A stretch of DNA of 59,541 nucleotides from Candidatus Gastranaerophilales bacterium (lineage in GTDB: Bacteria; Cyanobacteriota; Vampirovibrionia; Gastranaerophilales; Gastranaerophilaceae), in contig CANQNW010000013.1 of the NCBI GenBank assembly GCA_947625305.1, forward strand, positions 1 through 59,541, given 5' to 3'. Every line of letters begins with the position of its first letter. Within the stretch, counting starts at the first letter, position 1. The notes under the pieces were generated by a model. The model worked only from the letters and a program-made list of their open reading frames with translations. It was not told the origin of the DNA and made no database searches. Below, piece by piece: positions 26,142 through 35,212 of this stretch. A program made the position numbers and the translations under genes.

Positions 26142-27149
26142 TTAAAGGATAATTCCATATCGGTATTTTATTTTTAATATTTTATCAACTGAAATATTAA
26201 TTAATTCTTCATCAATAATTTTATCATTAACCGCTTGTTCAATAGAGTTAACAAGGTCAAACACGTGTTTATCCGCATTCCTGAAAATAAACATATTAAC
26301 TCCCGCATTAATAGCTTTAGTGCAAGCTTCAAATGGAGTAAAGCCTTTAATTCCGTTCATTTCCATATCATCAGTTATTATAATCCCTTTAAAATTCAAT
26401 GTTTTTATAAGAAGTTCTTTAATAATTTTTTCCGAAACGGAAGCGGGATTATCTTTATCAAGAGCGGGATATATAACATGAGCCGCCATAATTGCGGGAA
26501 TTTCAGAACTTATTGCCTCTATAAACGGTTTTATATGGATTTGTTCCAATTCTTTCAACGGTAAATCTATTACGGGAAGTGTTTTATGAGAATCTTTATC
26601 TGATGCACCATGCCCGGGGAAATGTTTTCCGACTGTTATAATTGAATATTTTTCATATTCTTTCAATACAACTTTTGAAGCATTAATAACCTCATCAGTA
26701 TTAGAGGAGAATGCTCTTTCGCCTATTATCGGATTATTTATATTGGTATTAACGTCTAAAACGGGAGCAAAATTCATATTAATCCCGTAATTTTTAAGTT
26801 CAAGCGCAATTTGTTTAGTCTGATCCTGAAGATAGGATAACCCCATATCATAAGCAAATTTTGCGCTTAAATACTTTTTGCCTTTGTGGATTTTTTCCGT
26901 TCTTTCAACCCGTCCGCCTTCCTGGTCAATACTTAAAAATAACGGCACGGAAGAATTATTTTTTAAATTATTTATTGTTTCTTTAAATTGATTTTCATTA
27001 TCTATATTTTGACTGAAAAATATAACACCGCCAAGCCCATTTGAGAGCATAAGTTTAAAATATTTATTGGCGGTATAATTTAATCCTTCATATCCGCAGA
27101 TAAACATCTGATTTATTTTTTGTTTTAGTGTTAAATCTTTTATTTCCAT
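26142..27149 (-). CDS. nagZ: Beta-N-acetylhexosaminidase (glycoside hydrolase family 3)
   Basis: A 335-residue GH3 enzyme, normal for NagZ. KHFPGHGASDKDSHK is the family signature with the acid/base His on the mobile loop, and the nucleophile Asp lies in ITDDMEMNGI. DQEGGRVERT is also typical. It removes GlcNAc from cell wall anhydromuropeptides in recycling. No signal peptide, so cytoplasmic. It follows the GH13-like gene by one base and is probably co-transcribed. Confidence 0.93.
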   Translation of the reverse strand: MEIKDLTLKQKINQMFICGYEGLNYTANKYFKLMLSNGLGGVIFFSQNIDNENQFKETINNLKNNSSVPLFLSIDQEGGRVERTEKIHKGKKYLSAKFAYDMGLSYLQDQTKQIALELKNYGINMNFAPVLDVNTNINNPIIGERAFSSNTDEVINASKVVLKEYEKYSIITVGKHFPGHGASDKDSHKTLPVIDLPLKELEQIHIKPFIEAISSEIPAIMAAHVIYPALDKDNPASVSEKIIKELLIKTLNFKGIIITDDMEMNGIKGFTPFEACTKAINAGVNMFIFRNADKHVFDLVNSIEQAVNDKIIDEELINISVDKILKIKYRYGIIL

Positions 27150-27150
27150 A

Positions 27151-29442
27151 TTATCTTTTTATTTTAAATATCTTGAACTCAGACGGTTCAAGTATTTCTA
27201 TATCAATAGTTTTAACATTTTGCGGAGCATAATGTTCAATAAAATCTTTTTTATCAGGCTCATAGACATATTCCGAGGCAAGAACAAAATCCCCGGGAAT
27301 CTCTATTTTTTTGTTTTCAACGGCAGTATTCATCTTTATGGTATATTCCATTGTGCCGTCAGAGTTCTGCTGAAGGATTTTTTCTTCCAGCGGAAGATAA
27401 TTTGCTGCGATAATTAAACATTCTTTTACCGTTTCTTTTGAAATCATCCAGCTTACAAATCCGTTTTTATTTTGATTTATAATCTGCGCTTCGCCCTCCA
27501 ATGTAAGTTCATTATTAATAGCAAACCGCCTTATCGCATCAAATTTATTATAAAAATCTTCATCATTTTCTCTGATTAAAGAAACTTCTTCCTGTATTGT
27601 AGCTTCAATCCCGTCTTTAGAGAAGGATTCATCGCCGTCAACATAAATACAAGGGCGATGAGCAAGTTTACCGCCCGGAAGGAATTTAAATTTAAACCAC
27701 TTAAATAAAGCTTCATCCCTGTCCATTAAGCCGATGTAACGGTTTACCGTTCTAAAATCACCATCTTGGTTATTATATGTTTTTAAAATTGACAGTAGTG
27801 AATTTTTATAAATTGACCCGTTGTATTCTTGTAATTCACGGTTATTAGCGATAACCTCAGAGGGGATTTTTTCATAATCCGTTTTTGCATCATTGCCCCA
27901 TAAAATATCAAATTTCATATCCTGATGATATTCTTTAAAATAAGAACCCCAAAGCCTATACTCTGCCATGCAGGCAAAATAAGGGATACGGCTTTTTAAT
28001 ATTTCATTTGCTTTTTTAAGAACATGTCTTGGCGCACGGTAGCTTATCGGAATTAAATCTTTTTCGCTCATTTCATCTACAACAAAATCTGAATGCGTCA
28101 TTCTGAAACCGTCAAAATTATAATCATCCTGCAGATTTTGCAAATAATTTAAATAGAAATTAATTACGGGCAGGTTATATTCGCCGTTTTCCAAATATAC
28201 AAAGTAAAAAGGAGTTTGGCAATCGGAATCTGCAAATTTAGATACATCATGCCCTTTTGTATCATAGTGTCTGAATATAGGATAAGCCCCGCCTTCAGAC
28301 ATTTTGTCAAATACGGGAATTCCGCTTGAACACCAAGCTCCGTCAGGCAGTGTCCAAAGCCCTTCTTCTATTAAAGCATTAATTATTTCACCTCGTTTAG
28401 TGATATCGGTATCTTTGTTAAGTTTATTGGGTTTAACTCCCTGAATTTTGGCAACGATATCTTTAACCCGCTTTTGAAGTTTCTTCTGCTGTTCTTTTTT
28501 AGTCATATAATTTGACAGCTCTTTTTTCTTCTGCTCCAGTTCCTCCGTAAACCTGTCATATATAGGTTTAAACTCGGGAGTTAAATCAACAGACCCGCTT
28601 TTTAATGTGGTTTTATAAATATTTCTGACTATAGTTACATCATCCTCGTCAAACTCTTTAGAGAGTTTTATTGCAGCATAGTTTACGGAATCTGCGATTT
28701 CTTTTGTCAGGAAATTGACATCTACCCATCTGACAAGCTCAGGATGAACCATAACTGTTTTGGAATATCTGCCGTTTTGAGGGAAAACATCATATATAAC
28801 GGGATGTCCTGCTAATTGAGCCAGAAAAATAAAGAGTTTCACCTGTTCTTTTACACTTATGCCGAGTTCTTCAAGCAGTTTATCATTAAGTTTTGCACTG
28901 ACTTCCTCGGTACTTGCGGTTAAATAGGCATTGCCGAAATCTCTGGGGTGAAATGGTACAAGATAAATCGTTGTTGATATAACATGTTTATCAATATTGC
29001 CCGAGGGCAAAATAACAATTTGTTTAATCCAGTCAATAAATTTAGCAGGTGTTGAATCTATAGTGCCGCTGCCTAATCCCGCCAAATTAATAAGTTTAAT
29101 ATCATGCTGTTCCTGCTTTATCCAATCGGAATCATTAAACCCTAATCTTTTAACTGCACTGATATTATCTTCTTCTATTTTAAATTTGTTATCCTTATAG
29201 GTTTCGTTTATTTCAAGTTTCTTTTCAAGACAGAATAAAGTTTCAGCGGGTGATAATTCTTCAAGCGCTTTTGCCTGCGAATAAGGAAGATACCCGAATT
29301 TCTCTATTAAATCGCCAAGTTCCTTTTTTCTTTCAAACGAAATTTCTTCTTTGTTAAATAATTCTTTAATTTTTAAATAATTATTTTTTATAAATTCACA
29401 TTTACCGATTTTCGGTTTTTTATTGAAAAGAAACTCTAACAT
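27151..29442 (-). CDS. GH13-like (alpha-amylase superfamily) protein
   Basis: About 763 residues from ATG 29442 (GAGGTG site). Central segments look like a TIM barrel: VIYDVFPQNGRYSK (beta-3), NFDGFRMTHSD (where GH13 nucleophile Asp of DGFRxD would lie), and a C-terminal beta domain ending LEPSEFKIFKIK. The nucleophile position is not the normal Asp, so activity may be altered. A lysine-rich helical segment of about 60 residues (about 295-360) is inserted. It is not a standard enzyme I can name. It is translated just before nagZ. Confidence 0.5.
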   Translation of the reverse strand: MLEFLFNKKPKIGKCEFIKNNYLKIKELFNKEEISFERKKELGDLIEKFGYLPYSQAKALEELSPAETLFCLEKKLEINETYKDNKFKIEEDNISAVKRLGFNDSDWIKQEQHDIKLINLAGLGSGTIDSTPAKFIDWIKQIVILPSGNIDKHVISTTIYLVPFHPRDFGNAYLTASTEEVSAKLNDKLLEELGISVKEQVKLFIFLAQLAGHPVIYDVFPQNGRYSKTVMVHPELVRWVDVNFLTKEIADSVNYAAIKLSKEFDEDDVTIVRNIYKTTLKSGSVDLTPEFKPIYDRFTEELEQKKKELSNYMTKKEQQKKLQKRVKDIVAKIQGVKPNKLNKDTDITKRGEIINALIEEGLWTLPDGAWCSSGIPVFDKMSEGGAYPIFRHYDTKGHDVSKFADSDCQTPFYFVYLENGEYNLPVINFYLNYLQNLQDDYNFDGFRMTHSDFVVDEMSEKDLIPISYRAPRHVLKKANEILKSRIPYFACMAEYRLWGSYFKEYHQDMKFDILWGNDAKTDYEKIPSEVIANNRELQEYNGSIYKNSLLSILKTYNNQDGDFRTVNRYIGLMDRDEALFKWFKFKFLPGGKLAHRPCIYVDGDESFSKDGIEATIQEEVSLIRENDEDFYNKFDAIRRFAINNELTLEGEAQIINQNKNGFVSWMISKETVKECLIIAANYLPLEEKILQQNSDGTMEYTIKMNTAVENKKIEIPGDFVLASEYVYEPDKKDFIEHYAPQNVKTIDIEILEPSEFKIFKIKR

Positions 29443-29656
29443 ATAATTCACCTCATGCAGATATAATATATATCTTAATATTATTTTCGGCTAAACGCAA
29501 GAATAAAATTATTCTTGAAACTGACTTATAAGGCAATGTATAAAACTTATATTAATCTAAAGATTTAGATATGTTTATAAATCGTAAGATTGATGCAACA
29601 TTTTAAAAAAATATATAGAATAGTTTTACAAGGGTAGTATAATCGTTGGAGATTTA

Positions 29657-30346
29657 ATGGGTACAAGGATAAATAAAGCTTTTTGTAAGTTTATAATTTT
29701 TGCATGTGCTTTTTGTGTATTCACAGCATGCTCTTTTGCCTCCGTTAACTCATTATCGGGTATTGATGTAAGACCTAATGAATCAGGCTCTTATGATATT
29801 ACCTTTAAACTCGATAAGTTTGCTAAAATCCAAAAAATTAATACGGAAAAAGATAACTTAACTCTTTTAATTAATTCAACAATTCCCTCTGATTACGTTG
29901 AAATTGTATATGATAACGCAAATAACCTCGATAATATAATTGTTCAAAAAAAGAATAAAAATAATACAATTATCCTTCTTGAGGGAAAAAATATAGAAAA
30001 TTCGGAAATAATAACAAATGAACTTTCAACCGGTACTGTAAAAGAAATAAATGCGGGGCAGGGCTTATTCTATATTGCCGATAAAAAATTAACAGCCTCA
30101 CTATTTGGAGCAATATTATTTATATTGGCTCTTATGCTTTCATTAAGAAAGAAAAATTCACAAATTAATACAAACAGAAAAATACAAACTGCTTCAAATA
30201 AAACCCAAATTCATACAAGAACAATTCCTTCAATTAACTACAGAGTTAATAAAACATATAAAACAGCAAATATGTCAGTTCCAAAAGACTTTGTAATTAA
30301 TAAATATACACACGAAGTTCAGGAAAAAATCAGAAAAGCAGGTTAA
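29657..30346 (+). CDS. Hypothetical membrane-anchored protein
   Basis: A 229-residue protein with an N-terminal signal sequence (FIIFACAFCVFTACSFAS), a beta-rich domain of about 100 residues, one membrane helix near residues 152-167 (AILFILALMLSL) and a basic cytoplasmic tail of about 60 residues. This layout is like AMIN-domain pilus proteins, but homology is not clear. TATAAT is about 20 bases before the ATG, with a GGAG site close to it. Confidence 0.6.
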   Translation: MGTRINKAFCKFIIFACAFCVFTACSFASVNSLSGIDVRPNESGSYDITFKLDKFAKIQKINTEKDNLTLLINSTIPSDYVEIVYDNANNLDNIIVQKKNKNNTIILLEGKNIENSEIITNELSTGTVKEINAGQGLFYIADKKLTASLFGAILFILALMLSLRKKNSQINTNRKIQTASNKTQIHTRTIPSINYRVNKTYKTANMSVPKDFVINKYTHEVQEKIRKAG

Positions 30347-30421
30347 TAATACCTGCCTTTTTCTCTATCCCTCTTGCACAAATTTAAAATAAATATTAAT
30401 ATATTAATATGCAACAAATAA

Positions 30422-30715
30422 ATGAGTAAATTTATGCAGGTTTTAAGAGCATCAGAATTATTTAATAATATTGAAAATATCGATAATTTGGAATTTGAAA
30501 ATTCAAAAAACATTGAACTTGATTTTTCAAATATTGAAAATATTGATTTAAAAGCAATAAAAACATTATTAAATCTGCAAAAAATAGCACTATTAAACAA
30601 TAAATCCCTGACAATGCGGAATGTAAAGCCAGAAGTTAGTAAACTCTTGGAGGTAACGGGGCTGAATAAAACATTTGCTAATGTTGCAACTAATCCTATA
30701 ACAAGAAGGGTTTAA
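30422..30715 (+). CDS. STAS domain protein
   Basis: A 97-residue STAS fold similar to anti-sigma factor antagonists. The strand-helix order and IELDFSNIENIDLKAIKTLLNLQKIALLNN followed by VKPEVSKLLEVTGLNK are typical. The usual phosphorylated Ser in DSS/D-S-G is replaced by Ile-Asp, so control by kinase phosphorylation is doubtful. It lies just before rsmI. A shadow frame overlaps it on the other strand. Confidence 0.6.
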   Translation: MSKFMQVLRASELFNNIENIDNLEFENSKNIELDFSNIENIDLKAIKTLLNLQKIALLNNKSLTMRNVKPEVSKLLEVTGLNKTFANVATNPITRRV

Positions 30716-30719
30716 ATAC

Positions 30720-31535
30720 GTGAGCATAGAATTTTATATAGTTCCGACACCTATAGGTAATCTTAAAGATATAACATATAGGGCTGTTGAAGTGCTTAAA
30801 AGTGTTGATTTTATTGCCTGTGAAGATACCAGAGTAACAAAAAAACTTTTGGATAAATATCAAATAACTGCAAAATTAATTGACTGCCACAAATTTAATG
30901 AAAAAGAGCGGTGTGAAAAAATAATAAACATGCTAAAAACAGGGGAAAATAAAGGAGCATTGGTATCAGATGCGGGAACTCCTTTGATATCTGACCCGGG
31001 GAGCATATTAATTTCTGAACTTATAAAAGAAAACATAAATATTATATCTCTGCCCGGAGCTTGCGCCGTTACAACATTTTTAAGCCGTATCCCCCGAGAT
31101 AACGAAGAATTTGCTTTTATTGGTTTTATCCCAAGAGAAGAAAAACGGCAAATTGAAATTTTAAATAAATATAAATATACAAACTGCGTATTCTATGACT
31201 CACCAAACAGGCTTATTGATACTTTAAAAAATATCTCAAAAAATTTCGGCGGAGATACTAAAATCGCCGTAGCGAGAGAATTAACCAAAGTTTTTGAAGA
31301 AATAAAAATTGATACGGTGGAAAATATCATTAATTACTATAATGAAAATCCGCTAAAAGGAGAAATAGCCGTTATGGTATATGCATCAGAAAAAAATGAA
31401 TCATCTGATGATGAATTAATTGAAAAAATAAAACTATTGAAAGAAGAAGGCTTTAGCCCTAAGGATATTTCTAAAATACTTTCAAAAATACTTGGGGAAA
31501 ATAAAAATCATATTTATAAACTTGCAATAAGCTAA
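30720..31535 (+). CDS. rsmI: 16S rRNA (cytidine1402-2'-O)-methyltransferase
   Basis: 271 residues, normal for RsmI. The N-terminus YIVPTPIGNLKDIT, CEDTR and VSDAGTPLISDPG are the tetrapyrrole-methylase-fold signature; FVGFIPRE-like FIGFIPRE follows, and the C-terminus has ISKILSKILGENKNHIYK. The start is GTG at 30720. The stop overlaps the stop of the convergent mpg gene by four bases. Confidence 0.93.
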   Translation: MSIEFYIVPTPIGNLKDITYRAVEVLKSVDFIACEDTRVTKKLLDKYQITAKLIDCHKFNEKERCEKIINMLKTGENKGALVSDAGTPLISDPGSILISELIKENINIISLPGACAVTTFLSRIPRDNEEFAFIGFIPREEKRQIEILNKYKYTNCVFYDSPNRLIDTLKNISKNFGGDTKIAVARELTKVFEEIKIDTVENIINYYNENPLKGEIAVMVYASEKNESSDDELIEKIKLLKEEGFSPKDISKILSKILGENKNHIYKLAIS

Positions 31536-32083
31536 GGTTTTGACACAAATTTATTATCTTTAATATAAAACCGCCAAGGCAGTTCCGCTGCTTTTTTAAT
31601 ACCTATCCTCGTTGTTTGAATAATTGACTTATCATCAATTTTATTGCCGTACTCAATCCAAAGCGGAGAAGTTTTTTTGCAAACATCAATTCCGTTAAGT
31701 TCTTTTGTAATATTAAGAGTTTTACACAGTTTAGCAGGCCCGTTTGTATTTAAATACTTATTATTTAAGGGTTCAACCGCCCTTATTAAAACGGCACAGC
31801 CTCTATCTGCTTTTTCCGTAACAATATTTAAACAGTAATGCATGCCGTATGTAAAATAAACATAAGAAATACCGCCTTTTTCAAACATCGGAGCATTCCT
31901 TTTTGTCTTGCCGATATAAGCATGACAAGAAGGCTCATCTTGTGTATAAGCTTCCGTTTCAACAATTATCCCCCTAAAGATTTCCCCATTTTCAAATCTT
32001 CGATTCAGCACCATGCCCGGAAGATTTTTAGCAATCTCAACAGTATCAGATAAATAAAAACTTTTTTCCACAACTTTTGCCAT
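31532..32083 (-). CDS. mpg: DNA-3-methyladenine glycosylase
   Basis: A 183-residue AAG-type glycosylase that removes alkylated purines from DNA. Motifs VNRRF-like VLNRRFENGEIFRGIIVETEAY (catalytic Glu in VETEAY), AYIGKTKRN, YVYFTYGMHYCLNIV and GPAKLCKTLNI are diagnostic. It is convergent with rsmI and overlaps its end by four bases. Confidence 0.92.
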   Translation of the reverse strand: MAKVVEKSFYLSDTVEIAKNLPGMVLNRRFENGEIFRGIIVETEAYTQDEPSCHAYIGKTKRNAPMFEKGGISYVYFTYGMHYCLNIVTEKADRGCAVLIRAVEPLNNKYLNTNGPAKLCKTLNITKELNGIDVCKKTSPLWIEYGNKIDDKSIIQTTRIGIKKAAELPWRFYIKDNKFVSKP

Positions 32084-32097
32084 AAAAAAATTATACG

Positions 32098-32122
32098 ATA
32101 AAAAACCCTCTTACGAGGGTTT
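32098..32122 (-). terminator. Rho-independent terminator
   Basis: On the minus strand, AAACCCTC and GAGGGTTT form a stem with loop GTAA, followed by TTTTTT. It ends the transcript of the Gly-rich gene at 32154-32963. Confidence 0.8.
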
Positions 32123-32153
32123 AATATATAACTAAAAAAGGAGAAAAAGAGTT

Positions 32154-32963
32154 TTAAGCCAAATTTTGAATTTTATCTTTCATGCCGTCAATATCATCTT
32201 TTAACATTTTCTTAACGACATCATTTTGTGCATCAAGCATTTTAACAACCGTTTCAATATTTTTAACTTTATTTTCCAAAATAACATCGGCATTATTTAA
32301 AATACTGCTTGTTACTTTTTGATAAGCTGCTAAAGGAGCACTGCCGACACCTTGCAATAAGTTACCAATCAATGTAGTACCCAGTCCAAAGGAACCGAGA
32401 TAAGGGGACATTGCCTGTAAAATACCGCCAAATCCTGATACAACACCTGCTGCAGGAAGTAAAAAGCTGTCGCCAAATCCAAATCCTGAAGCAATACCTG
32501 CCGTGTAACCCAAGGCATCTAAAGCTGTAGAACCTGCAATATCATTTATAGTGGTTAAGGAAGATGCACCGCCTGTCATATATCCTGATTCCGTTGAAGT
32601 ACCGAACCCTTGTACAACAGGGCTTGCTCCGCCCGTAAAACCTTGATATTGAGATAATGAACCGATACCGAATGCGGAATTTCTTGCACTTGTAGCATTA
32701 GAAGGAGCCCAATATGAAGTACCCGGAATATTAAGTGCAGTTCCACCGCCCATTGTTGACATAAATGACCCGGGGGAAATCATACTTGCCAGTTTCCATA
32801 AGAAACTGCCGGCTGTACCAAAGCCTGCACCATCCGTTGCGCTTCCGCTTACTGTTATATCTCTTAATAAGTCATATGTCTCAAATAACTGGGCGGTAGC
32901 ATCACTGCTCAATCCGCCGTATTTATTTGATATGACCAAATAACTGTCATTTTTGTAACTCAT
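32154..32963 (-). CDS. Gly/Ser/Ala-rich hypothetical protein
   Basis: A 269-residue protein. Residues about 40-215 are rich in Gly, Ser, Ala and Thr with small hydrophobic stretches but no clear membrane helix, and about 220-269 is a charged helix (ENKVKNIETVVKMLDAQNDVVKKMLK). Strong AAGGAAAG site. It follows the MGLAASQ protein at 33039-34046, on the same strand. Both look like lineage-specific secreted or surface-assembled proteins; no function is known to me. Confidence 0.6.
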   Translation of the reverse strand: MSYKNDSYLVISNKYGGLSSDATAQLFETYDLLRDITVSGSATDGAGFGTAGSFLWKLASMISPGSFMSTMGGGTALNIPGTSYWAPSNATSARNSAFGIGSLSQYQGFTGGASPVVQGFGTSTESGYMTGGASSLTTINDIAGSTALDALGYTAGIASGFGFGDSFLLPAAGVVSGFGGILQAMSPYLGSFGLGTTLIGNLLQGVGSAPLAAYQKVTSSILNNADVILENKVKNIETVVKMLDAQNDVVKKMLKDDIDGMKDKIQNLA

Positions 32964-33038
32964 TCTTTTACTTTCCTTACCGTGTTTATTTGTGTTTGCA
33001 GTTCTCCGCTATTCACTCCTGACGGAAGTCATTCGGTT

Positions 33039-34046
33039 TTATGCAAATGTCTTGAATGTATTTTCAATATTTTCTTCAATTACTTTCTTAACAGCTTCTA
33101 ATTCTGTTGAAAGCTCTTGTTCTTCAGTACTGATTTGGTTTAATCTTAACTCAAGAACTTTATCCTGTTGTTGTAAGTCTTCAGTTTCATTGTTTATTTT
33201 TGCATATTCCTGATTGTATTCATCAACCTGCAATGTGTAATTTCTCATTGCTTCTTCCATTTTTTCTTCATTCAGGTCTTTAGTTACATTTACTTCAGCC
33301 TTTGTTTCTAATTCAATATGGTTACCTTCTTCATCTTTTGCATAGATATCAGTGAAACTTTTTAAATTGCCATAGCCGTCAAATTCAGCATTATTGGCAT
33401 ATAAAGTTTTTTCATCAGTTGCTTCTTGGTCGGGTAAATAGTCATAAGTATATAAAGTTGTTGAACCCTGGCTAAAGTTTTCTACTGCACTTGAATCTAA
33501 ATAATGTGTAATTCCATCATAAGAAGTATAGAAGTAAAAATTCTCTCCTTTTGGCTGCTGCGCATCGGTACAATCAGATTTAATCATATCTTTTATTGTT
33601 TTAGCCTTTGTTTCATCAGCTTTTGTTAAATCAAATGATTCACCGCTTTGATCAACAAATTTATATTTATTATCGCCATCTCCTTCTTTTGTTATGTTAT
33701 TTAAAGAATTACTTAACAAACCTGCTTTAATTTCATCTTTTTTATATGTACGTGTTACACTTAACACATAAGAACTGCCTTCTTTTTTGAAGTTTTTAAT
33801 TTTATAATTACCGGCATAGTCTTCTTTGCCTGCCACTTCAGGAAGTTCAAAAGTATAGTTCGTTTCATAGAAATCACTTTTAACAGGCTGAATTGGTTTA
33901 TCCAATTCCATTAATTTATTATAAAGCCCGCTTACTTCTTGAGATAATACTGTACGTTGTTGGTTTACCTGTTGACCTTCATATTCTATATTTGATTTTC
34001 TTGCTGTTATACCTAAAAATCTTGCCTGTGATGCTGCTAAACCCAT
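33039..34046 (-). CDS. Hypothetical coiled-coil protein, MGLAASQARFLGITARK type
   Basis: About 335 residues from ATG 34046 (GGAG site). The first 45 residues (MGLAASQARFLGITARKSN then QQVNQQRTVLSQEV) are a conserved-looking helical opening with similarity in style to flagellar hook-type or secreted helical proteins. Residues 55-240 are beta-rich. The C-terminal 80 residues form a coiled coil (LQQQDKVLELRLNQI, EELSTELEAVKKVI). It has no signal peptide. I know it only as a recurrent protein type in this lineage. Confidence 0.55.
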   Translation of the reverse strand: MGLAASQARFLGITARKSNIEYEGQQVNQQRTVLSQEVSGLYNKLMELDKPIQPVKSDFYETNYTFELPEVAGKEDYAGNYKIKNFKKEGSSYVLSVTRTYKKDEIKAGLLSNSLNNITKEGDGDNKYKFVDQSGESFDLTKADETKAKTIKDMIKSDCTDAQQPKGENFYFYTSYDGITHYLDSSAVENFSQGSTTLYTYDYLPDQEATDEKTLYANNAEFDGYGNLKSFTDIYAKDEEGNHIELETKAEVNVTKDLNEEKMEEAMRNYTLQVDEYNQEYAKINNETEDLQQQDKVLELRLNQISTEEQELSTELEAVKKVIEENIENTFKTFA

Positions 34047-34194
34047 TTTTAATTCTCCGTTTATGTTACTATAGTGCATGTATCGGCATATTTTTTTAAA
34101 ACTTTAATTTTTTATTTAATTTTATTAAGTTTTATTAAGGAAAATGATTTAATGCTTACCTTGATTGCTTTTTAATGATTTATTTTTTAAAGTC

Positions 34195-34227
34195 AACAAA
34201 AAAGAACTGATTTTAAAATCAGTTCTT
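34195..34227 (-). terminator. Rho-independent terminator
   Basis: A perfect 9-bp stem AAGAACTGA/TCAGTTCTT with an A/T loop, followed on the minus strand by TTTTTT. It ends the transcript of the two SF(K/N)G-motif genes. Confidence 0.8.
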
Positions 34228-34313
34228 ATAATTATTATTATAATAATATAATATAGTATCGCACACTTAGCTTTTTAACATCTTAGGTAAACCCGTAGAA
34301 TCTACTTGGGCAT

Positions 34314-35210
34314 TTATTTTGCTTGTTTATTATCTTTTGTATTTTTAAATAATTTAGAACTTAACTTATTAGCAATAGGAGTAATAACAACAGGTCCCAT
34401 AAATCTGTATATTAAACCTAAGATAACAAGTACCTTTAACTTATTAATACCGGGTATGACTTTATCAGCCTCCAATCTTGCCGATAAATTTTTATAAACA
34501 TCATCAGTTAAATCAGCCACGGCTTTTTTAGCACCATCAGCATTTTTAATATTATTACTGATTGCATCTTTAACTTTTGTCTGAATTTCACCTAAAGACT
34601 TTTTAGTTATTTGAAAAGCCTTAAGTTTTCCTTCTTCGCCGATTAACAGCTTCGTATGCTCTTCAATTAATTTTCCGGCTCCTTCAAGTGCCTGTTGAAC
34701 TTTAGACGGGTCATTAATTGCCGTTATTTCTGAAGCTTTATTAAGTAATTCTTTTTGAAGATTTTCTTTTGTTTTTGCTCCAAGCTGAGTATAAAAATCT
34801 TTATGCTTAGTAAAGTATTTTTCAGCATATTTATTAACTATATTTGTAACTTTTCCGTCAAGTAAATAAGCACCTGCAGATGATACACCTAAAGTTAAAG
34901 TATCATTTATTATCATTTGAGGTTTTTGCTCTTTTTTAATTTTTTTGTTTTTTAAAGTATTAAGCATATAAAACCCTGATAAGAAACAGCTTTCTGCAAA
35001 CATTAAATGTTTAAATGAGTTATCAGAAGTGCTGAATTTTTTTATAAAATTTTGAAACGGGTGAGTTTGCGCAACTTTATTGTAAAAACCCGATAAATGA
35101 TTTACAACGGGCTCAGGAATAAAACCGTTAAATGAAGGATTATTTTGTTTCCCAGCTACCCTTGAAGTGTAATTATTATAATATTTGTTTGAAATGTTAT
35201 TAACTCTCAT
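34314..35210 (-). CDS. Hypothetical protein with N-terminal SFNG motif
   Basis: A 298-residue protein. Residues 26-29 are SFNG, the short motif seen in three neighbouring proteins. The middle has a hydrophobic hairpin and Ala/Lys-rich helices (about 140-240), and the C-terminus has a membrane-like segment (VLVILGLIYRFMGPVVI). GGAGGG site; the start lies two bases after the stop of the SFKG gene, so they are one operon. Role unknown; possibly exported without a classical signal. Confidence 0.6.
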   Translation of the reverse strand: MRVNNISNKYYNNYTSRVAGKQNNPSFNGFIPEPVVNHLSGFYNKVAQTHPFQNFIKKFSTSDNSFKHLMFAESCFLSGFYMLNTLKNKKIKKEQKPQMIINDTLTLGVSSAGAYLLDGKVTNIVNKYAEKYFTKHKDFYTQLGAKTKENLQKELLNKASEITAINDPSKVQQALEGAGKLIEEHTKLLIGEEGKLKAFQITKKSLGEIQTKVKDAISNNIKNADGAKKAVADLTDDVYKNLSARLEADKVIPGINKLKVLVILGLIYRFMGPVVITPIANKLSSKLFKNTKDNKQAK

Positions 35211-35212
35211 AA

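Noticed and set aside
30343-30600. 85-codon frame opposite the STAS gene
   Set aside because: The STAS frame on the other strand has clear domain conservation.
34195-34227. The palindrome as a regulator binding site
   Set aside because: A T run follows directly on the minus strand after two co-directional genes, so a terminator is simpler.
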